Shown in pieces: positions 23,409 to 36,535 of a stretch of 64,000 bases of DNA; within the stretch, counting starts at the first letter, position 1, and each line of letters begins with the position of its first letter. Position numbers and translations under genes: made by a program. The notes under the pieces are model-generated. The model saw nothing but the letters and a program-made list of their open reading frames with translations, searched no databases and was not told where the DNA came from. The DNA is from Raffaelea ambrosiae (taxonomy: Eukaryota; Ascomycota; Sordariomycetes; Ophiostomatales; Ophiostomataceae): positions 729,127 through 793,126 of the forward strand of contig PCDI01000007.1 of assembly GCA_002778195.1 (NCBI GenBank), given 5' to 3'.

Positions 23409-25288
23409 CTCGATCAGAGGACGAGGTCAAGGTAGATGAGAGAGACGCATCGAACGGGGTAACCACCATGCAGGCTGGAAGACGGGCAGACGAAGTGTAG
23501 AGAAAGCGGGAAAGCAGCGATGAGGCACAAGCTGATATGAGCCCGACAAGCACAAACAAAAAGGGGGGGGAAGCTAGAATCGGTTAAGAATGAAAGAAGC
23601 AAGTCGGCTTTCCTTGCGGGTCTTCCAGAATTGTGACCGTCAAGCCTTATCACTGCTGAAAGAAAGACACATACGAGAGCGTAGAAGACGAGAGGCACGT
23701 AACCCTCTCCCTCCCATTTGTCTGCTCCCCTCTTCTCGTTCTTATTACCTCCCCTTTGTTCGTTTTGTTCTTCCACAGCCCAGCAGGGGCTGGGCCACGC
23801 CAGCTCGGCACATGCTTTAGGAAACGGTCGAGAGAGAGAGAGAGAGAGGAGTGGATCGGTGGGTACAAGGGGAGGCAAGAAACTCACAACGTTCGCTCGT
23901 CTTTGATGTTCTTTCTTTGACAATGGTGCGGAAACGGACACGATTGCGGCTGGGGAGGGATTCCTGTCCCCTCCCAGAACCTCGGCAGTTTCTGTGTCCT
24001 TTTTGTCTTTGACGGCTCTGTCAAAGGGAAGTTTGTGCGAAGCGCTTGGCAAGTGAGTGGCCGAACACGCTTCCCTCCTTCGCTTACACAAAGAAGAGCA
24101 TGAAACGAGTCTAGGCCATGGTCGTCTCTACCTGCCGACGGCCATAAGGCTATTATTGCCTTCAATATGGATGGAAAGAAAGCTGGCCAAGTACAAATAG
24201 GAACATAGAAAAATCAACCACTACCTACAATCTTGTCGAGTACGAGCACGACCTATTCTCTGAATTTGTTCAGACCTATAGAAACCATGGCAATAGCCAT
24301 TTCTACGAGCACAGCGGACCACACCACATTCTCATCGAGCTAGGGAGGACACCTACAGGGGGGCGCACTCTCTTCTTTGATGTTCGTCAGCACGAGCCCA
24401 TACATCGAAAATAGAACACCAAAAAAGAAAAAGAGAATGAGCCACAACGGGTCATTCAAAACACAAACACACACTTGACCACGACGTCTCCGCATCTCGT
24501 CGCAGCCACAGTTTTGGGGCTGATGGTGAGTCCTGTTATGAGTCAGCAAGTTCGTTCATACGGCGGACAAGAGAAAAATCCCGGCCCCATACACACAGCC
24601 TCGTGATAGGTGGATAGCTCTGGCACTTTCTGTTGTTGGTCTTTGTTGCCCAGGGCGTTGCTCTCTATGTCTTGCGGTCTTTCTACCAATCAATTGCCTT
24701 TCTGTGTCTCTGTCAGAGACAGAGAGGAAATCAGCTCATTCTTGTCGTGGACTGTGGCTCTGCTTTCATTGTTGTTTCTTTGAACGGAGCTGGCCATACA
24801 CAGACGGAATAGGCAATAAAACAAGGCTGAAACGCCGAGCTAGACAGTTTAAAGAACAAACTTCACGCCAGTGGCGAAGGAAAAAAACCACGTTGCCGCG
24901 AAGAGTGACCAAGATGTGAGAGAAAGGGAAAAGAAGAAACTCGTACAGTCCGTACGCGTGCTCGTCCTGAGTCGTGGCTTGCCACAGTGGTCGTCCCTTC
25001 GTTCTGTTGAATGCTGGCATTCTTGATTTTTCCCCTAAAATCTCTATTATGCGCTAGTTATGTTGTATACCCGAATAGCAGACAAAGGAAACAAAAACAG
25101 AGCCTTCTCCCCCCAAAATGAGCACTTGGTATCTAAATCTGCCTTTACTTTCCGCAAACTTTTCCCAGCCACATGCTTGATATGTACATATGTCACATTT
25201 GTTGGTACAAACTCCCCTTTATATGTCTTGTATATTGTTTTTTTCCCTCCTTTTTTTGGTTTTCCTTCTGGAACAGCAGGTCGCTTTC
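23409..25288. other. Intergenic spacer, cupredoxin gene upstream / ALG6 downstream
   Basis: 1.9 kb with (GA)n at 23829-23848 and several A- and T-runs. No conserved ORF, tRNA or repeat element was recognised. Confidence 0.4.
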
Positions 25289-27242
25289 TCACTGAGCCTT
25301 GGTCTTTTTCTTGGCAACCCATGACCGTGGAATGAACCCGCTCTCCAACAATAGCCGCCACAAACACCACAGGTAGCAGAGTCCGAAGCCGACTGCGCCC
25401 ACACCGACGTTGGCCACCACCCACAGGTCAGGCTTGCCAGGTGGCGGCGTCACCACCTTCTCGACCACGTGCCAAGCAAGCATGACCACATAGAAGGGGA
25501 AGTGGACCAGTGCCGTGCCCCATAGGTTGGACAGGCCGCCCTGCTCTTTGCTCGCACTGCTGCTGCTGCTGCCAGTTCCGGGGAAGTACAATGCCAGAGA
25601 CGTCGGCGGCAGGCCCAGCAGATACGCCCACAGCAGCGTCAGCACGGCATACGGCACGCTCAGGTCCACGCGCTGCAGCAGCGGGAACATGGTCCAGACG
25701 CCCAGCAGGTTGGCAAAGCCGATCCAGGCGCGCGTGTTGCGGCTCATGCCCCCGCTGCCGGCCAGCACCAGGGTCATGGGCAGCAGCGGCAGCAGCACGC
25801 TCTTCTCGTGGACCTGGTAGCTGAACAGAAAGAAGCCCCAGGCAGTCGCGGCGAAGGCGTACGGCAGAAGCAGCCGGTTAGGCCGCAAAAACAGAACAAA
25901 GTTGGGCGGCACAATGGCAGCCAAAGTTGCCCCCAGAGCGGCCTTTTGCAGCAGCTCAGATGGGTACTGCCGCAGCTTGACGACAACGTTGGCGGCGCAC
26001 CAAAAGTTGGCCACCTTGTCCTCGAACAGGCCGCGCGCAAAGGGGAACACGCGGTGGACCATCTGGACGAGCTGCTCGACGGCCGGGTAGTAAAAGGCCG
26101 ACGTGTCGAGGTAGTCGGCCAGGAATCCGAGGATGGGGAGAGGAGGCGGTGTCGAGCCAGCCTTCAGTTCGGGGTGAGCCGTGACGCCGCGACTGGCGTC
26201 GTACAGGGTACCGCCAATCATGGGCAGAACCAACAGGGCAAACACAATGAGGGTGACGGCGGCCAGGCCGATCAGGCGGGCGAAATGAAGGCGCGGAAAG
26301 AAGCAGTTGCCGAGCAGGTAGGCAAAGACAGACAGGGCGTAGTAGAGGGCCATCTGCTTGAAGCCTAGGGCGAGGACAAAGAAGACGGCAGACCAGAGGT
26401 AGCGGCCGGCGAGCATGCTGGACATGCTGGCGGTGACAAGGCCGAGCATGACGGTGTTGTACTGGAAGTGGACGTGGTCGATCAGGATGGTGGCAGGCTG
26501 CATGAGGATGGCGACGAGGGCCAGCGAGGCCGTCCAGGAGGCGACGCCGCTGAGACGGCTGTAGCGGCGCACAAAGACGACGACAGCGGGCACGTAGATG
26601 AGGTACTCGGACACGAAGACGGTGGCGCGCATGTAGATCTTGAGGTTGTCGGTCTCGAGGCCGCGCGAGGTGTACAGGGCAAACCAGGACGGGTCGAAGA
26701 GGGCGCCGATCTTGCCGAGTAGCCAGCTGTGGTAGGCCGTCAGGGGCGGGTAGTCGAGTCCCCACCACTCGAGGTCGTGGAAGTACCACTGCGAGATGGG
26801 CAGGTGGGTGGTGATCTCCATCCAGTGGCGCTGGGCCTCGTAGTCGCCGAACATGGGAGGTTTGTTGAAGCCTGTGTTGAAAAGAAGTCAGTATGGAGCG
26901 AAGAGCACGAGGCCAGTTGGCCGAGACGAGCCTGGGCTCCAAATTCCTCCTACCTGAGTAGCCCCAGAGCCCGGCGGCCCATCGGAACAGCCCGACAGCC
27001 ATCAGGATCAACGGCAGAAGCTCCCACTGCGACACAGATCCGCGCGCTGGCCAGAGGAAGGCAGCCAGGGGGAAGGCCGGCGTGCGAGCCAGTCCTTCGG
27101 TGGCTCGGGGTCCCTTGCTGTTGCCATTGGAGCTGCCACGGCTCGTGTCGCTGAGAGACGCAAGGCCCTTGACAGCTGCTGCACCGCCGCCAGCAGCCTT
27201 CTTGTTCTTCCGGCGAGGCTTGTGCACGGACGGACCAGCCAT
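25289..27242 (-). CDS. ALG6: Dolichyl-P-Glc:Man9GlcNAc2-PP-dolichol alpha-1,3-glucosyltransferase Alg6
   Basis: Two exons (27242-26954, 26871-25289; 82-nt intron) give 623 aa. Alg6 adds the first glucose to the lipid-linked N-glycan precursor in the ER lumen. The N-terminal 60 residues are basic and low-complexity. A first membrane segment (LLPLILMAVGLFRWAAGLW) is followed by the Alg6/Alg8 family block FNKPPMFGDYEAQRHWMEIT, WYFHDLEWWGLDYPPLTAYH and SRGLETDNLKIYMRATV. About ten further hydrophobic segments follow, and the tail ends KKKTKAQ. GLDYPPLTAYHS and MFGDYEAQRHWMEIT fit Alg6 better than Alg8. The ATG at 27242 is upstream of the membrane segment. The gene is divergent from palC. Confidence 0.93.
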
Positions 27243-28051
27243 TGTTGTCGTCGTCCTGCTCTACCCAGCAGTTGTTGTCTTTGGGGGGAAAAAGGAGGCG
27301 TTTCTGATTTTGGACGGCAACCGTTCAGAACAGACGGTTTTGGCAGGAAGGAAGGGCCGTCGAAATTGTCGCGGTGGGAATGGCCGTCATCGGCGAGCAG
27401 GGGCGGGGCGAAATGCCGTCTCTGTTCGGTGTTGCAACGCGTAAATGACGGGAGAGGCGTGAAGCTTGCTGTCGAGAAAACAAAGTGAGAAATCTCGCGA
27501 GGTGTCCAGAGAGACAACGGGGTAAGCAATATCAGTGAAATTGGCTGTCGGAAGCGGACTTTTAGCGTCCCGAAAACACGCCCCTTCCTCCCCTGGCCAG
27601 GGTAGCTAACGGGTAGCTCCTTCCCCAAACGTCTTTTTCAGGACCCCTGGAATTGGCCCCCCTGCAGCAAGCTTGCTGCGGCCTCCCTGGAAGTGTTCCA
27701 GTTGCTCTAGTGGCTCAGGACGACCTTCTAATACCAGCGCACACACACCCCTCGACCCCGCCATTTGCCCGGCGTGCGACCCAAGCAAGACCTTTTCTTG
27801 CCAAGCTCTTTGGCGTCTCAATTTTGGCCTCACCTCTCGGCTGTCCTGACTAGGGAGGAGAAACAATGTTGTCGCCGCCTTCCTCCCACTTTTCCTGCGA
27901 CACACCACAACGGCTACCACGATGAGGCTCTTCGCTCGCCACGGCCCCATCGACTGGTTTCTTTGAGACTGCTGACATCTCGCTGCCAACGGAATTTGTC
28001 CATCCCGGCCCCCCTCCTTCTTCGTCCTCTTCATCCTCATCGAGACTCACG
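27243..28051. promoter_or_regulatory. Divergent promoter, ALG6 / palC
   Basis: An 809-base head-to-head spacer, pyrimidine-rich immediately before the palC ATG (28000-28051). No recognised binding site could be supported, and overlapping short ORFs look random. Confidence 0.35.
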
Positions 28052-29703
28052 ATGCCTTTCCCCTTCGTCCTGCCCACGACGTCGGCCTTCTCCTTCACGG
28101 CGAGCTTCACCTGCCCGAGCCACCCGTCGCTTCTGCGCAATGCGTCAACCTACCGCGGCGTCGTCCGCGACACCCTCAAGCGGCACAAGCGGCTGCCGCC
28201 CGATGCCCAGGCGGCCAACTTAGCGCTCGTCGTGTCCAGCCTGCAGAACTACCTGCCCTACCTGTTTGCTGTTGTGCATGGACTCAAGGGCGGGGCCCGG
28301 GCTGCGGGCGTGCAGGTCTCGCGGAGGACAGACACGGAGGAAAGCACCGCCAAAAATCCAGCAAAGGCGGCAAAGGCAACGAAGGCACCCTCTTCCGGAC
28401 TGCTCCCCATCGAGTGGCGCCCAACCCTCAGCGACGCCCGCGCCATTCCGGGCAAAGAGCCGCCGCGTGTCCGCGTGTCCTCGCTGGACCATGAGCTCGC
28501 CTTCGCTCTGGCCACCCTGGGCCACGCGTACACCCTGCAGGCCCGTGCCGCCCTGCAGCCGCTCTACGTCGTGACCTCGGTGGTGCCTGTCGGCAGCCGG
28601 CAGCGTCTTGAGGCGATCACCGCCGCCACCAAGCACCTGCTGGATGCTGCCTCGGTGTTTGCTTTCCTGGGCGCCTGGACCGGCGACTCCAGCACGTTTT
28701 CGGATGCCAAAACACCCGCCGACATCTCCCCACCGGTGCTCCGCGCCCTGAGCGAACTGGCTCTCGCCGAGGCAACCTTGCTGGCCGTCCTCAAGGACGA
28801 CCCCTACCCGGCCGTCGTGGCGCAGGACCGCAACGAGTACGACCGCGAGTGGATGTACAAGGCTCCCGACATTCCCAAGGTGCGCGCCCATCTGTTTGCG
28901 CGCCTCTGTCTGGCCGCGGCCGACCATGCCGGGCAAGCCGCGGCCGGCGCCGCCAATACCCACCCGCCGCTGCAGTCCGCCTTCTTGCGCTACCTGCAAG
29001 ATCTGCAGCACACGAGCCATGCCAAGGCGTGTCGGTTCTTTGCCATCGACGCCGAGCTGGGCGACCAGACCGGCACGGCATTGGCCTGGCTGCATGCAGC
29101 GCTGCACGAGCTGGGCGTCGAGGTCAGCGGGGCGTCGGGCCCCGACGGCAAAGCCGGTGGTGGCAGCAGCGGCGGAGGCAGCAAGAGCAAGCACCTGCTG
29201 AGCCGCTTCAAGAAGGAGCGCTCTGAGAAGAAGGAAGATCGCCGTGTTGAGCGCGGCCAGGGCTGGGGAGGCGATGCCGGCCGACTGGAGGAGACGCGGG
29301 TCCTGGAAATGCTGAATGCGAAATGGACCAAGCAAAACGATACTGTAAGCCATTTTTTTTATATTCTTGACCCTGTTCCCTGTCTTTTTTTTTTGGAAAT
29401 CTCTGCTTCATGCCTTTCCTTCTAACATGCCATCAGATGAATACCCAATTGATCCCACCCTCGGGTCCCTTGCTGGCTCAAATGCCCTCTGGCCGTGAGA
29501 TCCATACGATCAAAACCTTTGAGCCTCCGGCATTAGATGACTCTGCCCTTGAAGCGATGCGTGCGCTACCCGACCCGCTGGACGAGCTAGAAGACGACAT
29601 CGACGGAGCAGTGAGCAGTTCCGATGATGAAGCTGCCTCGCCAGCGTCAAGACACACACCAGTCGGAGCATACCCAGGCACGGGGAGAAGTGCCTACTTT
29701 TGA
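28052..29703 (+). CDS. palC: pH-response regulator PalC (BRO1 domain)
   Basis: Two exons (28052-29344, 29437-29703; 92-nt intron with TTCTAAC branch) give 519 aa, the usual PalC length. The N-terminus [15 protein letters not shown] and the following block ([37 protein letters not shown]) are characteristic of the PalC BRO1 domain, which spans roughly the first 430 residues. The C-terminal exon begins [20 protein letters not shown] and ends in an acidic Ser-rich tail. PalC acts in the Pal/Rim ambient-pH pathway at the plasma membrane, linking the PalH sensor complex with ESCRT-III (Vps32) so that PacC is processed. A low-complexity [12 protein letters not shown] segment precedes the intron. 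Confidence 0.92.
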
Positions 29704-29990
29704 CGTTGGGGGTATTCACCGGGAGACGCTATTGTATCTCTATCTTCTTTCATGTTTGCAAGGCTGGAACAAAAACAGCTGGGACAATTTGTGGTATGTG
29801 AATGCGAATTTCCAGTCTTCTTTCAGATCNGTGTATGTATATATGCCCGGGTATCTCGTAATAAAAAATGGTACATTACCTCAATATCGTGCTCAAGAGG
29901 CAGACATCTTTTTTTTTTTTTCGTGTGCCGCTCTTCCTATTAAGAGTTCCCAAATCCTTCTAAAAAATAATCAAACAAAACGCCATTTTA
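29704..29990. other. Short spacer between convergent genes, with one ambiguous base
   Basis: 287 bases with an N at 29830 and a T-run near 29910. It should carry the 3' UTRs of palC and the Zn2Cys6 gene. Confidence 0.5.
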
Positions 29991-31895
29991 TCACACAATC
30001 ACCAACTTGTCAATCTCTTTCCGCGCAATGTCAATCACCTTCTGGCAGTTGTGCTTCTCGCCCGGTGGTAACCGCACGTACCCCTTCGTCTCCGCATTCT
30101 CCAGCAGACCGGCGTCGGCTGCCGCATCCAGACAGTCGTGCCGGAACTTGGCCCGCGCCTCCATCATCTCCACAATGTCTTTCAGACCAATGTGCACCGA
30201 CGTCATGTTGGTGTTGGTCGATGTCGGGGGCGTGCCTGTCACGCGGGCCGTATCACAGCCTTTGCAGGAGGAGGAGGAGGCGGCGGCGGAGCCGCTGCCA
30301 TCGCCCTCTCCCCCATTCGCAGCCGCCGCCGCCGTCCGATCCCGCACGTCCAGAGTCGCCCCGCTGACTTTGAAGGAGTGCACCCCGTCGCCCAGGCCCC
30401 AACGCGCTGCCGTCGCCGGCGAGACCTCGCACGTCGCCTCGCTCTTTTCCACGTGCACGCCGTAGACGTCCACTTTGAGCAGCGCCCGCATTGCCAGCCG
30501 CCACAGCGGCGGCTCCACCATGCTGCCCTCCAGGTTGGTCGCCGACGCGCACAGGCTGTCCCACCGGGCCAGCCGGCCCCAGACGCCGCCGTACTGTTTC
30601 AGGCCGACGGACAGCTTCTCGTGTGCCGCCGTCGCCCGCGCCGCCTCGGCGTCCACCATGTCGACGATCCGCCGGTAGGCGTGCGCAATCGACGGCAGCA
30701 GCGCGCTCAGGATCATCAGGTTCTGGAACGACTGCAGCGGCGGGGTGAAGTGGATGTCGTTGAAGTGCGGCGGCGAGCAGCTGGGGCAGACCATGGTGTC
30801 GTGGGCGGCGTGGGCGGCGTTGCGGGCCACCGTGATGGCGGTGGCGATCTCGGTCGGGAGGTCCTGTAGGGAATCGAGGGCCAGGTACATCCGGGCCAGG
30901 CAGCTGCAGACCTTGCTGGGCGCCGCGATGACGCACGCGCCGGGCAACAGGGTCTTGCCGTCGGGGGCGCCGCCACCACCGGCGGCATCATCATCTCCTC
31001 CTCCGGCGGCATCACCGCTTCCTCCAGCACCGGGCCACCTGCCACAGCAGCTGTGGCTGTGCGGTGGCAGAGTCAGCGTGTTCGGCGGAGTGGCTGTCGA
31101 CGGCGTCATCGACGAACAGGCGGCGGTGGACGTCAGGGGCGGTTCTGCCGTGGCGTCCACGTCGTATGGAGGTGTCAACGTCTGCTTGGACGAGCTGAGA
31201 CCACCTGACGGCGTGTCTCTCGTGCTGCTGCTGGTGCTGAAGTCTATGTCCGATAACGGCACACTCCAAGGCGACTGCGGGGGGAACGGCGTTTTCACGT
31301 TGAACGGTCCTCGCTTCGGGCTTGGGAGTGGCTGCTGAGCGATGTCCGGGTCCGGTTCTGCCAGCACAACCGGGGTGGCCGATGACGACATGGGCGCCAG
31401 GTCCATCTCACCCAGGCCTAGGAAGTCAAAGAAGCTGACGCCTGGCGAGCTCTGGTCGTTCAGGAAGGCCAAGCCAACGTCTCCGGGAGCACTCTGTGTG
31501 CTGGTCGTTGGTGCTGCTGCTGGGGTTGCCGTGTTCGGTGTCGTATTCGATACCGGGGCGCGGTCTGCTGCGGGGTCGGCGGCACGCCGTTTCCGGGGCC
31601 GGCCCATCTGTTTCTGGGCCGAGTAGACACATGCGATGCCCTCCCGTTTGCATCGTCGGCATCCATCAGCCTCCTTAGTACAGGCTAGCTTACGAGTGCC
31701 TGGAGGCGAACAAGAGCAAGCAATTGGTCAGAGCTGTACTTATAAGAGGCAGCTGCCACAGACGAGGAAGGGGGGGTCAACCAAGGGGAAATCAGCCACC
31801 AGGGAAGCAAACGTACGACACTCATCACAGGCTCGATGCTTGGGCCGATTCGCCGCATGGGCGGACGAGAGGCTCGTCTGCTGCGCCGACGTCAT
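29991..31895 (-). CDS. Zn2Cys6 transcription factor
   Basis: Two exons (31895-31817, 31699-29991; 117-nt intron) give 595 aa. The intron splits the zinc cluster. Joined, it reads C23-x2-C26-x6-C33-x6-C40-x2-C43-x6-C50 (ACDECRTRKLACTKEADGCR), a canonical GAL4-type binuclear cluster, followed by a basic linker (GRPRKRR). Residues 55-240 are Ser/Pro/Thr-rich. The C-terminal half has a helical block (CSCLARMYLALDSLQDLP, ARNAAHAAHDTMVCPSC, LMILSALLPSIAHAYRR) similar in style to AflR-type regulators. It ends with PGEKHNCQKVIDIARKEI. It is a nuclear DNA-binding regulator, but its targets are unknown. It is divergent from ERB1, which is unlikely to be its target. Confidence 0.9.
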
Positions 31896-32413
31896 GATGG
31901 GATCGTGTTATTATTAGACAGGGAGGGTGCGTGGGTGTTTGTCTCTTATGCAGGTCGGGTCAATAAAGGCAAGTTATCAGGGCTACAGAAGGAAAGGAGA
32001 TCAACCGGGAAAAGTCATAAAGGTCTGGCGACACAGAAGGCAACAAAAGCTTGCCCAGAGGGGGCTTACTATCGGACAAACAGCTCTGGACTGACACAAG
32101 AGTCCGAAGCTGTGCATCTATCCATGACTTCGGAGACTTTTTCTGTGGTGAGTCGGACAAGGTTAACCCATGGGCTCGGAGACTTTTTGTTGCGGATATG
32201 TGCTTATTTATAAGCCCGTTTACTGTACTGGTTTAGGCGGTCTACTTTAAAGGGGCGCTAATGCGGGAATTTGGCGGCAGAAAAAAGCGAGTGGGGACCC
32301 AAAAAAAAAAAAAAAAAGCTTGATGGTGATAAGTCTGGCTGGCTGGTTTGGCTTTGGTGAAGCCGTTTTACAAGGTGCATTCTTTTTGCTTTCTTCAGCC
32401 TACAACAGCCACA
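31896..32413. promoter_or_regulatory. Divergent promoter, Zn2Cys6 gene / ERB1
   Basis: A 518-base head-to-head spacer with a poly-A run at 32300-32317. No other site could be supported. Confidence 0.35.
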
Positions 32414-34898
32414 ATGGCTCCCAAAATCACAGACAAGAAGAGGAAGGCGTCCATAGTGGCAGCGGAGGCTGAATCCGACGACGAAGGCAGCTTGAACGGC
32501 ATGCTCGAGGGTGTCCTGTCCGAGAGCGAGGACGAGTCCGACGGTGAATTCGAAGACGATGCCTCGAGCGAGTCTGACGACAAGGCCGACGAAGACGAGG
32601 ATGAACTAGACAGCGACGAAGTTCCGTCTGAGGGCGATGATGACGAGGCGGACGAGAGCGACGAACTGGCTAAGCTCACGTTGAGCAACGGCACCGGCGC
32701 CGAAGACGAAGAGGATCGCGAGGACGACGACGACGACGAGGCGGACAAGCCCAATTACCGAGTGACTACGGACGCCAACGGCGGCGTGCGGTACATCTAC
32801 GACGAGATTGATCCTGTCTACGACTCGGATGACAGCGCGCAGGAGACGACCAACACCATTGGCAACATCCCGCTGTCCTTTTACGACTCGTACCCGCATA
32901 TTGGCTACGACATCAATGGCAAGAAGATTATGCGGCCGGCCACGGGCGAGGCCCTCGATGCCCTCCTGGACAGCATCGAGATCCCCAAGGGCTTCACCGG
33001 ATTGACGGACCCGGCCACGGGCAAGCCGCTCAAGCTGAGCCGGGACGAGCTGGAGCTGCTCAAGCGCGTGCAGCTCAATGAGGTGCCCGAGGAGGGCTAC
33101 GACCCGTACCCGGACATGGTCGAGTGGTTCACGAGCAAAGAAGAAGTCATGCCGCTGAGCGCGGCCCCCGAGCCCAAGCGGCGGTTCCTGCCGTCCAAGC
33201 ACGAGGCCGTCCGGATCGCCAAGCTGGTGCGCGCCATCCGCGAGGGCCGCATCCTGCCGTACAAGCCGCCCGAGGAGATTGAAAAAGAAGAAGCCGAGAA
33301 GGAGGAGGTCCAGCAGTTTGATCTGTGGCAGGACGAGCAGCCGCGCGAGCCACATGTCATGCACATCCCCGCCCCAAAACTGCCGCCTCCAGGCCATGCG
33401 TATGTTCTCAGCCCCTCAACTACTCCCTTCTGCATTTCTACTGTTTATATGTATGCTGAGAAACCACTGCTCCCTTCGCAGTGAATCCTACAATTGCCCA
33501 CCCGAATACGTCCCGACCGCGGCCGAGCGCAAGGCCTGGGAAGAAACTGACCCCGAAGAGCGCGAACAGAAATTCCTGCCTGCAAAATACGACGCCCTCC
33601 GCAAGGTGCCGGGCTATGCCGAGTTTGTCAAGGAACGCTTCGAGCGCTGCCTCGACCTGTACCTGGCGCCGCGCGTCCGCCGCAACCGGCTCAACATCGA
33701 CCCCAACTCGCTGCTGCCCAAGCTGCCGCCCGCCAACGAGCTCAAGCCGTTCCCGACCGTCTGCCAGACCATCTTCCGTGGCCACCGCGGCTGGGTCCGC
33801 GCCGTCGCCATCGACCCGACCGGCCACTTCCTCGCGTCCGGCGGCGACGACGGCACCGTGCGTCTGTGGGAGCTGCTGACCGGCCGGCAGGTGTGGAGTG
33901 TCAAACTGAGCGGCAGCATGGCGGGCGAGGAGACCGAGGCGGTCAACACGCTGGCCTGGCGGCCCACCACAACCAGCAACAGCCAAGACGAGGATCCGTT
34001 TGTGCTGGCCGCGGCGGCCGGCGACGACCTGTTTATGATGGTGCCCACCGTGGTGGTGGACCCGGAGCGGGAGCAGGCGAGCCGTGCCGTCGTCGATGCC
34101 GGCTTTGGCTATGCGGCCAACCAGTCGGGCAAGAAGTCCGCCGCCGCCGCCGCCGCCGCTGAGGGTTCCAAACCGGCGGCCAAGTGGTCCCGCCCGGACG
34201 ACGACCGTCTGGAGCGGGCCGGCGTCCTGCTGCAGGTGCGCGTCAACGCGCCGATCAAGACGATCAACTGGCACCGCCGCGGCGACCATTTCTGCACGGT
34301 GTCGCCGACGGGCGGGCGCAGCGCGGTGGCGATCCACACGTTGTCGCGGCACGTGAGCCAGGTGCCGTTCCGGCGGGTGCGCAACATTCCGCAGACGGCG
34401 CAGTTCCACCCGTCGCGGCCGCTGTTTTTCCTGGCCACGAAGCAGACGGTGCGGGTGTACGACCTGGCCAAGATGCAGCTGGTCAAGTCGGTGCGGCCGG
34501 GCGCGCGGCTGATCTCGTCGATGGACGTGCACCCGGGCTCGGGCGAGCACCTGGTGGTGGGCTCATACGACCGGCGGCTGGTGTGGCACGACCTGCAGAT
34601 GGCGAGCACGCCGCTGCGGACGATGCGGTACCACGAGCGGGCGGTGCGGGCGGTGGCGTTCCACCGGGGCGGGCTGCCGCTGCTGGCGGACACGAGCGAC
34701 GACGGCACGCTGCAGATCTACTTTGGACGGGTGTACAGCGACGTGATGGAGACACCGACGATTGTGCCGCTGAAGAAGCTGGACCGGGGCGCGCACAAGG
34801 TGGTGGACTCGGTCGGCGTGCTGGACGTCTCGTGGCACCCGCGGGAGGCGTGGTGTGTGTCGGCCGGCGCAGACGGAACGTGCCGGCTGTGGATGTAA
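32414..34898 (+). CDS. ERB1: Ribosome biogenesis protein Erb1/BOP1
   Basis: Two exons (32414-33399, 33482-34898; 82-nt intron) give 800 aa. The N-terminus is a long acidic Ser/Asp/Glu stretch to about residue 110. The BOP1NT domain follows ([76 protein letters not shown]). From about residue 430 there is a WD40 propeller ([75 protein letters not shown]). Erb1 joins Nop7 and Ytm1 in the nucleolar complex needed for 27S rRNA processing and 60S assembly. The start is the ATG before the acidic region. The 3' half has an extreme G/C third-position bias. Confidence 0.95.
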
Positions 34899-36535
34899 AC
34901 GTGTGTCTCGTGCGTACGCCGTTGCTGCGCGGGGAGTCCCTTTTTTTTTCTGTATTTTCGAGGGCGTGGGTGTCACGAGAGAGTGTTTATGACCCGGGGC
35001 GTTTGATTTGTTTGATTGTTTGATTGTTTGATTGTTTGATTGTTGCTGTTGTTTTGTGATCCTGTTCCACACGCATTGTTTGTTTTTCGTCACTGTTGGG
35101 CATCGAAAAGCAAAGAAAAAAAAACGTCGTATTGGTACAATAGACAAAAAAACATAAATTTCAATAAATTTCAATAAATCCAATACAAAGGGAGAAAATA
35201 CCACCCGTCTCTTGCGTTGGCTTGCATTGCCTCCTTATTTGTTGACAGCCGTTCGTTGGGCAGCGATTTCCAATCTCCCCAAGGATCTGGGCGGGAAGAC
35301 AGCGGCCAAGATGGCCGCCTGGCAAGCGCGTGTCAAGAGCAATATTAGACGGATATGACGCGCAGGCTGGCCGTTCAGTCCGACCAAAGACCATTGGGCC
35401 TCCTTTGCTCATCCTGATGCTCTCTCTCCCGCACCCTCCTTTCCTGACGACTCTGCCGTCCTCATCGTACCAAAGCCAGCAAATCGGCACATTTCCCGCG
35501 ACAGCGAAATAAACGCAGACTTGCATGACCGGGGGGGGGTTGGAAGGACGCAAAATACCAGCCTTGTCTGGAAGGAGCAATAAATCCCACTCCTCCTCTC
35601 TGCAAGACACGACATCCTGTGGGCGCATCTCTGTGATCGATTTCTTCACATTTCAAGGGATGCGGACCAGTCGGAAGGGAGGGAAGAATGATCCCTCATC
35701 CTTGTCTTAGATAACGCGTTTGCCCGAGGCGAAACCCACGAGTCCCATCTTCCTGGACAAAAGCTTGTCTGTGATTTGTGGGCGTACTTGACGGAGGACC
35801 CCCATCGGGGGGTGGGGGGCTCAGCCCAGGTTCTGTCCAGTTACTGTGTAGGTGACCCACCGCCCACCATATGGCGTGTGGTTGGACCACCACCGTGGAA
35901 AGTGTTTGCAGTACCACATGGCATGGGGAAGGGTGGCCACGGCAGGATCCGCTGTGCGCTGGTTCACCGCACCGATAGTGTCCTGCCTCGGACTTTACAG
36001 CGCCTTGTCTTAGCGATTGCCTGTTTGAGCCAAGTGCGTTTATTATTGACTTGTAAGATTGGATGACGAAGCAGCATGAGAAACACAAGACAGTAACGGC
36101 AACAGTAACGACAAGACAGAAACGGTCCCAAAACAGAAAAAGACAAGAGAGAAACAAGAACAAAGGAAAAGGAAAAGCAAATGGAAAACCAGAGAGAAGA
36201 GGAGATAAAAACAGAAAGGCAAACGCTCCAAAGAACTGAAAATACAAAACCTCTGGTCATTACATGAAGCCCTGCATTATGCCCCTTTCTATATGTTTTT
36301 GTTCCCATTTGCAGTGTAGCGTTTTTTTTTCTTCCTTTTTTTTTTGGTTTATGTCCCTCTTTTCTCATCTTTTTTTTCCCTGGCAAAACACGTAATACTC
36401 CTTCCAGGTACCACCTTTCTTCCTTTTTTTTTTCCCCCCCTGCGCCGCCCTTACACAGTAGAGGATGGTGATCATAGGTGGGAGCCAGCCACGTCTATGC
36501 AGGCATGAGATATTTTCATGCTAACAGAGCAAACT
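34899..36535. other. Intergenic spacer between convergent genes
   Basis: 1.6 kb with a TTTGATTG tandem repeat at 35001-35044, a short AATAAATTTC repeat at 35156-35180, a G-run at 35531-35539 and poly-T tracts near 36324-36440. A 162-codon minus-strand frame at 35161-35649 has no recognisable features and is not called. Confidence 0.4.
35001..35044 (+). repeat. TTTGATTG tandem repeat
   Basis: About five copies of an 8-bp unit, GTTTGATT, in the ERB1 3' region. Confidence 0.9.

Noticed and set aside
35161..35649. 162-codon minus-strand ORF after ERB1
   Set aside because: No conserved motif, repeat-rich flanks and no splice-compatible neighbours. Probably chance.
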